In this document: positions 6,166 to 10,198 of the stretch, piece by piece | Layout of the letters: every line of letters starts with the position of its first letter | How positions within the stretch are numbered: the stretch's first letter is position 1 | NCBI GenBank assembly: GCA_904420255.1 | Contig: CAJFUT010000211.1 | Span: forward strand, 1-10,198 | Source of the DNA: an uncultured Angelakisella sp. | Lineage (GTDB): Bacteria > Bacillota > Clostridia > Oscillospirales > Ruminococcaceae | Reading direction: 5' to 3' | DNA: 10,198 nt | Notes under the pieces: generated by a model | What the model was told of the DNA's origin: nothing | The model's database searches: none | The model's input: only the letters and a program-made list of their open reading frames with translations | Made by a program: the position numbers and the translations under genes

Positions 6166-7119
6166 ATGAACTGTTCTGTCATCGGATGCGGGCGGTGGGG
6201 GAGCTTCATCGCCTGGTACCTCTGCCGGGCCGGCCACGCCGTCACTCTTTACGGCCGCCCCGGCTCCCGGCATCTGGCGGAATTCCGCCGCGTCGGCACC
6301 AACGGCCTTGTCACCCTCCAAAAGGAGATCCGCCTCACCGATTCCCTGGCCGAGGTCCTGGAGGCGGAGCTGGTTGTCATTTCGGTGGGGGCCCAGTCTT
6401 TCCGGGGAGTGATGAAGGAGCTGTCCGGCCGTGACCTTTCCGGCAAAACCTTCCTCCTCTGCATGAAGGGCATCGAAATGGGCACCGGCAAGCGCCTCAC
6501 CCAGGTGGCGGCGGAGGAGGCCGGCCCCGTCCCCGCGGCGGTGTGGGTGGGCCCCGGCCACGTCCAGGAGTTTGTGGCGGGGGTCCCCAACTGTATGCTC
6601 ATCGATTCCGCCGACCCGGCCCTCACCGCCCGGCTGGTGGACCTCCTTTCCACCGACCTGATCCGCTTCTACTACGGCGCCGACCTCATCGGCACCGAGG
6701 TGGGGGCCGCCGCCAAGAATGTGGTGGGCCTGGCCGCCGGGATGCTGGACGGCCTGGGCCGCTCCTCCCTCAAGGGGGCCCTCATGGCCCGGGGCACCCG
6801 GGAGGTGGCCCGGCTCATCCAGGCCATGGGGGGAAACCAGCTTTCCGCCTACGGCCTCTGCCATCTGGGGGATTATGAAGCCACCGTCTTTTCCCGCCAC
6901 AGCCACAACCGGGCCTGCGGCGAGGCCTTTGTCAAGGGGGAGCCGTATCACGACCTGGCCGAGGGGGTCTATACCTGCCGGGCCATGCTGGAGCTGGGGG
7001 AGCGGTACGGGGTGGAGCTGCCCATCTGCCAGGCGGTGGACCGCACCCTCCGCCGGGAGGAGGAGCCCGCCAGGGTGCTGGAGGGGCTTTTCCTCCGCAG
7101 CCTGAAAAAGGAATTCTGA
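6166..7119 (+). CDS. GpsA-like NAD(P)-dependent glycerol-3-phosphate dehydrogenase family protein, divergent
   Basis: This 317-residue cytosolic protein has an N-terminal Rossmann fold beginning VIGCGRWG (5-12). Next comes MKGIE (100-104, as in GpsA), and then GPGHVQEF (129-136) where GpsA has GPSFAxE. The all-helical C-terminal domain carries EVGAAAKNVVGLAAGMLDGLG (178-198), with K184 the expected catalytic lysine, and HLGDYEATVFS (233-243), with D236 in the GD pair. Canonical GpsA reduces dihydroxyacetone phosphate to sn-glycerol-3-phosphate for phospholipids. Here several substrate-side motifs differ: GDNxKAAL reads RSSLKGAL (199-206), and the SRN phosphate-binding motif reads SHN (246-248). 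It may be a true but divergent GpsA or a paralogue with another substrate. The ribosome site is weak (purine run about 6144-6160). It starts 44 nt after pcrA with no promoter or terminator seen, so it is probably co-transcribed. Confidence 0.85.
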   Translation: MNCSVIGCGRWGSFIAWYLCRAGHAVTLYGRPGSRHLAEFRRVGTNGLVTLQKEIRLTDSLAEVLEAELVVISVGAQSFRGVMKELSGRDLSGKTFLLCMKGIEMGTGKRLTQVAAEEAGPVPAAVWVGPGHVQEFVAGVPNCMLIDSADPALTARLVDLLSTDLIRFYYGADLIGTEVGAAAKNVVGLAAGMLDGLGRSSLKGALMARGTREVARLIQAMGGNQLSAYGLCHLGDYEATVFSRHSHNRACGEAFVKGEPYHDLAEGVYTCRAMLELGERYGVELPICQAVDRTLRREEEPARVLEGLFLRSLKKEF

Positions 7120-7146
7120 CCCCCGCGCCTCAGATCAGACCACCCG

Positions 7147-7163
7147 CCGGCCTTCCGGGCCGG
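7147..7163. other. Short GC hairpin before thyX
   Basis: CCGGCC (7147-7152) and GGCCGG (7158-7163) form a 6-bp stem with a 5-nt loop in the 70-nt gap between the dehydrogenase and thyX. No T tract follows on either strand, so it is not a convincing terminator. It may modulate mRNA processing, or be chance in GC-rich DNA. Confidence 0.25.
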
Positions 7164-7189
7164 ACGTTAGAAAGAAGGAAGGAACCGCC

Positions 7190-7969
7190 ATGAAGATCAC
7201 CCTCATTTCCCACACCCCCGACCCGGAGCGCACCGTGGCCGCCGCGGCCAAGCTCTGCTACAGCCCGGCGGAGATCGGCACCGTCATGGAGGGCCTCACC
7301 CCGGAAAAAGCCTCCGATTTTGTGGAGATGCTGGGGGAGATCGGCCATGAGAGCCCCATCGAGCACGCCAGCTTCACCTTCGGCATCGAGGGGGTGAGCC
7401 GGGCCTTCCTGGCCCAGATCACCCGCCACCGCATCGCCTCCTACAGCGTCCAGAGCCAGCGGTATGTCAAGGAGAACCACTTTGAATATGTGATCCCGCC
7501 CCAGGTGGAGGCGGTCCCCGAGGCCCGGGAGGAATTCCTCCGGGCCATGGAGGAGGCCCAGGCCCACTATGAGCGGATCGCCGCCCTGCTCAGCGAGCGG
7601 CGGAAGGCGGAGAACCTGGAGCGTGGGATGGAGGAAAAGGCCGCCGCCCGGGCCGCCGAAAAGACCGCCATCGAGGACGCCCGGTTCGTCCTGCCCAACG
7701 CCTGCGACACCAAGATGATGGTGACCATGAACGCCCGGAGCCTCCAGAACTTTTTCCGCCACCGCTGCTGCAACCGGGCCCAGTGGGAGATCCGGGAGGC
7801 GGCCCGGCAGATGCTGGAGCTGGTGCTGGAGGCGGCCCCCACCCTCTTTTCCCACAGCGGCCCCCCCTGCGTGGACGGGGCCTGCCCCGAGGGGAAGATG
7901 TCCTGCGGCAGGGCGAAGGAGGTCCGGGAGGAATACCTGGAGCTGAGGAGGAAGTACCGCCATGGGTGA
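7190..7969 (+). CDS. thyX: Flavin-dependent thymidylate synthase ThyX
   Basis: This 259-residue enzyme makes dTMP from dUMP, using FAD and NADPH as reductant and methylenetetrahydrofolate as one-carbon donor. The defining ThyX signature RHRxxSxxxxSxRY is complete at 79-92 (RHRIASYSVQSQRY), with S89 the RHRX7S serine. Other family features are the substrate/flavin region HESPIEHASFTF (53-64), the ThyX-typical LPNACDTKMMVTMNARSLQNFF (168-189) and RAQWEIR (196-202). The C-terminal part has three cysteines (C227, C232, C239) in a CVDGACPEGKMSCG segment. AAGGAA repeats at 7175-7184 form the ribosome site before the ATG. The next gene, dTMP kinase, overlaps its end by 8 nt, so product and next enzyme are translationally linked. 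Use of ThyX suggests the genome may lack thyA, which cannot be checked here. Confidence 0.96.
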   Translation: MKITLISHTPDPERTVAAAAKLCYSPAEIGTVMEGLTPEKASDFVEMLGEIGHESPIEHASFTFGIEGVSRAFLAQITRHRIASYSVQSQRYVKENHFEYVIPPQVEAVPEAREEFLRAMEEAQAHYERIAALLSERRKAENLERGMEEKAAARAAEKTAIEDARFVLPNACDTKMMVTMNARSLQNFFRHRCCNRAQWEIREAARQMLELVLEAAPTLFSHSGPPCVDGACPEGKMSCGRAKEVREEYLELRRKYRHG

Positions 7970-8645
7970 GGGAAAGCTCATTGTCATCGAAGGGCTGGAC
8001 GGCAGCGGCAAGGCCACCCAGACCGGCCTTCTCTGCGCCCGGCTGGAGAGGGAGGGGCGGGATTACCGCCGCATCTCCTTCCCGGATTATGAGGAGCCCA
8101 GCTCCGCCCTGGTGAAGCTCTACCTCAGCGGCAGCCTGGGGGGGCTGGATCAGGTGAACGCCTACGGGGCCTCCCTCTTTTACGCCGTGGACCGCTACGC
8201 CAGCTACCTGGCCCACTGGAAGAAGGACTACCAGGGCGGGGGCCTGGTGGTGGCGGACCGCTACGCCACCTCCAACGTGGCCCATCAGATGTCCAAGCTC
8301 CGCCGGGAGGAGTGGGACGATTACCTCCGCTGGCTGGAGGACACTGAATACGTCCGGGTGGGGATCCCCCGGCCGGACCTGGTGATTTACCTGGACATGG
8401 ACCCGGCGGTGTCCCGGAGGCTCCTTTCCCGGCGGTACCACGGGGACGAGAGCCGCCGGGACATCCACGAGGCGGATTTCCCATATCTTTTACGGTGCCG
8501 CAAGGCCGCCCTCTACGGCGCGGGGCGCCAGGGCTGGCGGGTCATCCCCTGCTCCCGGGAGGGGGAGCCCCTGTCCCCGGAGGAGATCGCCGCCCGGGTG
8601 TGGGAGGCCGCGGCCCCCGTCCTGGGGGAAGCGGGAAAGGACTGA
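7962..8645 (+). CDS. tmk: Thymidylate kinase (dTMP kinase)
   Basis: This 227-residue cytosolic kinase phosphorylates dTMP to dTDP with ATP, the step after ThyX. The P-loop is GLDGSGKATQ (11-20), where many relatives have GKTTQ. FPDYEEPSSALVKLYLSG (40-57) replaces the RxPGGT segment of E. coli-type enzymes and matches the clostridial form. The DRY motif is D99-R100-Y101 in ADRYATSN. The LID region SRRYHGDESRRDIHEAD (156-172) ends with the usual DIHEAD. Length is normal for the family. The ATG at 7962 lies inside the end of thyX (the two share ATGGGTGA), and its AGGAGG (7946-7951) is within thyX codons, 10 nt upstream. Overlapping reading frames point to coupled translation of the two dTTP-pathway enzymes. 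Confidence 0.95.
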   Translation: MGEGKLIVIEGLDGSGKATQTGLLCARLEREGRDYRRISFPDYEEPSSALVKLYLSGSLGGLDQVNAYGASLFYAVDRYASYLAHWKKDYQGGGLVVADRYATSNVAHQMSKLRREEWDDYLRWLEDTEYVRVGIPRPDLVIYLDMDPAVSRRLLSRRYHGDESRRDIHEADFPYLLRCRKAALYGAGRQGWRVIPCSREGEPLSPEEIAARVWEAAAPVLGEAGKD

Positions 8646-8660
8646 CGGAGGTGGGGATTT

Positions 8661-9896
8661 ATGGCAATCGCCCCTGACCGGCGGCCTGAGGTGCTGGCCC
8701 CCGCGGGGGATATGGAGCGCCTCCGGGCCGCCCTCCTTTACGGCGCCGACGCCGTCTACCTGGGGGGAAAGGAGCACACCATGCGCTCCGCCCCCAAAAA
8801 CTTCACCATGGAGGAGCTGGAGCAAGCCTGCCGCCTGGCCCACAGCCAGGGGGCCCGGGTCTATTTCACCTGCAACACCCTCTTAAAAAACCAGGAGGTG
8901 GCGGGCCTCCCCGACTATCTCCGGGAGGCGGCGGACTGCGGGGTGGACGCATTTATCGTGGCGGACATAGGGGTGCTGCGGCTCTGCCGGCAGGCGGTCC
9001 CGGAGGTGGAGGTCCATGTTTCCACCCAGGCCGGGGTCACCAATTACCTCACCGCCCGGGCCCTTTCTGAAATGGGGGCCTCCCGGGTGGTGCTGGCCCG
9101 GGAGCTTTCCCTAGAGGAGATCCGGGGCATCCGGGAGAACACCCCGCCGGAGCTGGAGATCGAGTGCTTTGTCCACGGGGCCATGTGCGTCAGCTTTTCC
9201 GGCCGGTGCCTCCTCTCCAATTACCTCCTGGGCCGGGACGCCAACCGGGGGGAGTGCGCCCAGCCCTGCCGCTGGCGCTACCATCTGGTGGAGGAAAAGC
9301 GCCCGGGGCAGTATTTCCCCATCACCCAGGAGCCGGAGGGCACCTATCTCCTCAACGCCAAGGACCTCTGCCTGCTGCCCTGGCTGGACCGCCTCTGCGA
9401 AGCCGGGGTGGACAGCCTCAAGATCGAGGGCCGTTCCAAATCCGCCTACTATGCGGCGGTGGCCGCCGGGGCCTACCGCCGGGGGGTGGACCTGTGGAAG
9501 GAGGACCCGGAGCACTACGACCCGCCCCGGTGGCTGCTGGAGGAGCCGCTGAAGCTGAGCCACCGGGAATACTGCTCCGGCTTCCTGTTCGGCAGGCCGG
9601 AGGACGGCCAGTGCTGCCGGGAGGGGGGCTATGTCCGCCGGTGGGAGGCCGCCGCCCTGGTGGAGGGCTGGCAGGACGGGCGGCTTTTCTGCACCCAGCG
9701 GAACAAGGTCCGGGTGGGGGATACCCTGGAGGCCATCCCGCCCCGGGGGGAGCCGGCGGCGGTGCCGGTGCCCGCCCTCTGGGACGGGGAGGGGCAGCCC
9801 ATCCCGGACACTCCTCACCCCATGATGGCCTTTTCCATCCCCTTCCCGGAACCCCTGCCGCCGGGGACCTTCCTGCGGAAGGAGGCCGGGGACTGA
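8661..9896 (+). CDS. U32 family protein, TrhP/YrrO type (probable tRNA uridine-34 hydroxylation factor)
   Basis: This is a 411-residue soluble protein. It opens EVLAPAGDMERLRAALLYGADAVYLGG (10-36), typical of U32 proteins, and contains the U32 signature ECFVHGAMCVSFSGRCLLS at 168-186. Cysteines C176, C183, C199 and C203 (in GAMC, GRC and GECAQPCRW) are the four conserved in the TrhP/YegQ and RlhA branch, where they are thought to hold an Fe-S cluster. DSLKIEGRSKSAYY (251-264) and the C-terminal beta domain (about 325-405) complete the fold. Although named peptidase U32, this branch is known for prephenate-dependent 5-hydroxyuridine formation at tRNA position 34 (TrhP; YrrN/YrrO in Bacillus subtilis). 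The strong match to YrrO-like sequences is from memory. GGAGGTG at 8647-8653 supports the ATG at 8661. It follows tmk by 15 nt and is probably the last gene of the pcrA operon. Confidence 0.9.
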   Translation: MAIAPDRRPEVLAPAGDMERLRAALLYGADAVYLGGKEHTMRSAPKNFTMEELEQACRLAHSQGARVYFTCNTLLKNQEVAGLPDYLREAADCGVDAFIVADIGVLRLCRQAVPEVEVHVSTQAGVTNYLTARALSEMGASRVVLARELSLEEIRGIRENTPPELEIECFVHGAMCVSFSGRCLLSNYLLGRDANRGECAQPCRWRYHLVEEKRPGQYFPITQEPEGTYLLNAKDLCLLPWLDRLCEAGVDSLKIEGRSKSAYYAAVAAGAYRRGVDLWKEDPEHYDPPRWLLEEPLKLSHREYCSGFLFGRPEDGQCCREGGYVRRWEAAALVEGWQDGRLFCTQRNKVRVGDTLEAIPPRGEPAAVPVPALWDGEGQPIPDTPHPMMAFSIPFPEPLPPGTFLRKEAGD

Positions 9897-9940
9897 CAGG
9901 GAGGATACAGCCGGCACACGGTTTCTTTACAAAACCTTCA

Positions 9941-9969
9941 TTGTACTCCAGGGCTTTTGATGGTATAAT
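9941..9969 (+). promoter_or_regulatory. Strong extended -10 promoter for the last gene
   Basis: TTGTAC (9941-9946), a 17-bp spacer ending in TGG (9961-9963), and a perfect TATAAT (9964-9969) make the best sigma-A-like promoter in the window. Transcription should start near 9976. No intrinsic terminator is visible between the U32 stop and this promoter (only a weak GGTTT/AAACC stem at 9920-9936), so read-through from the upstream operon is possible. Confidence 0.75.
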
Positions 9970-9975
9970 AACCTT

Positions 9976-10145
9976 GAAAAAGCGATTATACTTTTATCCT
10001 GACGCCCTTTTCCACGTCCCCTTCGGGGACCGACCGGAAAAGCTGGCCCATCCCGCAGCCGCTTTGCGGCCGTGGCACCATCAAAGGGGGAAGGGGCCGC
10101 CGCGGGGCTTCCCCCAACAGGAGAAATGATAGGGAGGAAAACGCC
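9976..10145 (+). promoter_or_regulatory. Structured 5' leader of about 170 nt with competing stems
   Basis: Between the promoter and the next ATG several stems can form. CTTTTCC (10007-10013) pairs with GGAAAAG (10036-10042) and encloses GTCCCC/GGGGAC (10016-10021 with 10025-10030). GCCGC/GCGGC (10058-10062 with 10066-10070) follows. CCACG (10012-10016) can instead pair with CGTGG (10071-10075), which excludes the first stem and makes a closed multi-branch fold. GGGGGAAG/CTTCCCCC (10086-10093 with 10108-10115) ends 17 nt before the GGAGG at 10133-10137. I recognise no known riboswitch family. A seven-codon ORF at 10126-10149 has a stop that overlaps the ATG of the next gene. The role is unknown and the structures are pencil-and-paper pairings only. 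Confidence 0.4.
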
Positions 10146-10198
10146 ATGATGGATTTTATCGCCGCCAACTGGAACGCATTGCTGTGGCTTCTGGCCGC
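10146..10198 (+). CDS. N-terminus of a predicted membrane protein (runs off the window)
   Basis: Only 17 codons are visible, reading MMDFIAANWNALLWLLA. The GGAGG at 10133-10137 lies 8 nt before the first ATG (10146) and 11 nt before the second (10149), so 10146 is slightly favoured. The hydrophobic run from NALLWLLA onward looks like the first membrane helix. A NfeD-type small membrane protein would fit such a beginning, but so would many others, so no function is assigned. It has its own strong promoter and a long structured leader, unlike the operon genes before it. Confidence 0.6.
   Translation, partial: MMDFIAANWNALLWLLA

Noticed and set aside
5875..6951. A 358-codon open frame on the - strand across the pcrA and gpsA-like genes
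   Set aside because: It spans two real genes on the other strand, is of low complexity, and no ribosome site was noted for it. Shadow frame.
7130..8468. Two long - strand frames (7130-8017 and 7590-8468) opposite thyX and tmk
   Set aside because: Both are Pro/Gly/Ala/Arg- or Val/Gly-rich antisense shadows of well-recognised enzymes and have no family features.
10066..10085. T-box antiterminator motif (TGGCACC at 10073-10079)
   Set aside because: The flanking bases do not match the AGGGTGGNACCGCG consensus, no terminator follows, the leader is short for a T-box, and the next gene is not an obvious amino-acid or tRNA-synthetase gene.
9111..10129. Long frames overlapping the U32 gene on both strands (9111-9917 - and 9164-10129 +)
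   Set aside because: They are frame shadows of a gene with a full U32 signature, and their translations are Pro/Gly-rich without motifs.
1..10198. CRISPR arrays, insertion sequences, phage genes, toxin-antitoxin pairs, tRNA or rRNA genes
   Set aside because: No spaced repeat series, transposase or integrase motifs, paired small ORFs with good ribosome sites, or recognisable tRNA/rRNA sequence was found on reading through.

Overview
The window reads as a GC-rich, Gram-positive, probably anaerobic Firmicute. The best guess is a clostridial gut lineage of the Oscillospiraceae type. This rests on strong AGGAGG ribosome sites before most genes, a DcuC/YfcC-type carrier, ThyX instead of ThyA, a clostridial-style dTMP kinase, and a PcrA-type helicase. 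The assignment is inferred from gene content and style, because no rRNA or tRNA is present. No prophage, insertion sequence, CRISPR array or toxin-antitoxin module was seen.

Left part (1-3050): the 5' end of a LysR-type regulator gene runs leftward off the window. It is divergent from a two-gene unit encoding a cytoplasmic beta-lactamase-fold serine hydrolase (556-1509) and a YfcC-family membrane carrier (1591-2997). The control region between them has a promoter for the rightward unit, a perfect 9-bp inverted repeat lying across that promoter, a tandem 8-bp repeat after the -10, and a hairpin-plus-T-tract next to the LysR ribosome site. The simplest reading is a small inducible module in which the carrier imports an unknown compound and the hydrolase cleaves an amide or ester bond in it. 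A perfect 15-bp hairpin at 3015-3048 ends the module and also serves the gene converging on it.

Middle (3060-3770): a leftward gene of uncertain function, with faint resemblance to CpeT/CpcT, is divergent from the helicase gene. The 158-bp gap holds two back-to-back sigma-A-like promoters.

Right part (3770-9896): five rightward genes probably form one operon: PcrA-type helicase, a divergent GpsA-like dehydrogenase, ThyX, thymidylate kinase (overlapping thyX by 8 nt) and a U32 protein of the TrhP/YrrO type. ThyX makes dTMP and Tmk phosphorylates it to dTDP. The helicase serves DNA repair and replication, and the U32 protein probably acts in tRNA wobble-uridine modification. After it come a very good extended -10 promoter, a leader of about 170 nt with several stems (two mutually exclusive), and the first 17 codons of a membrane protein gene.

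Most of the window is ordinary core and accessory gene content. The points most worth a second look are the structured leader at 9976-10145, the GpsA-like protein with altered substrate-site motifs, and the operator architecture at 417-480. No clearly new multi-gene system was found.
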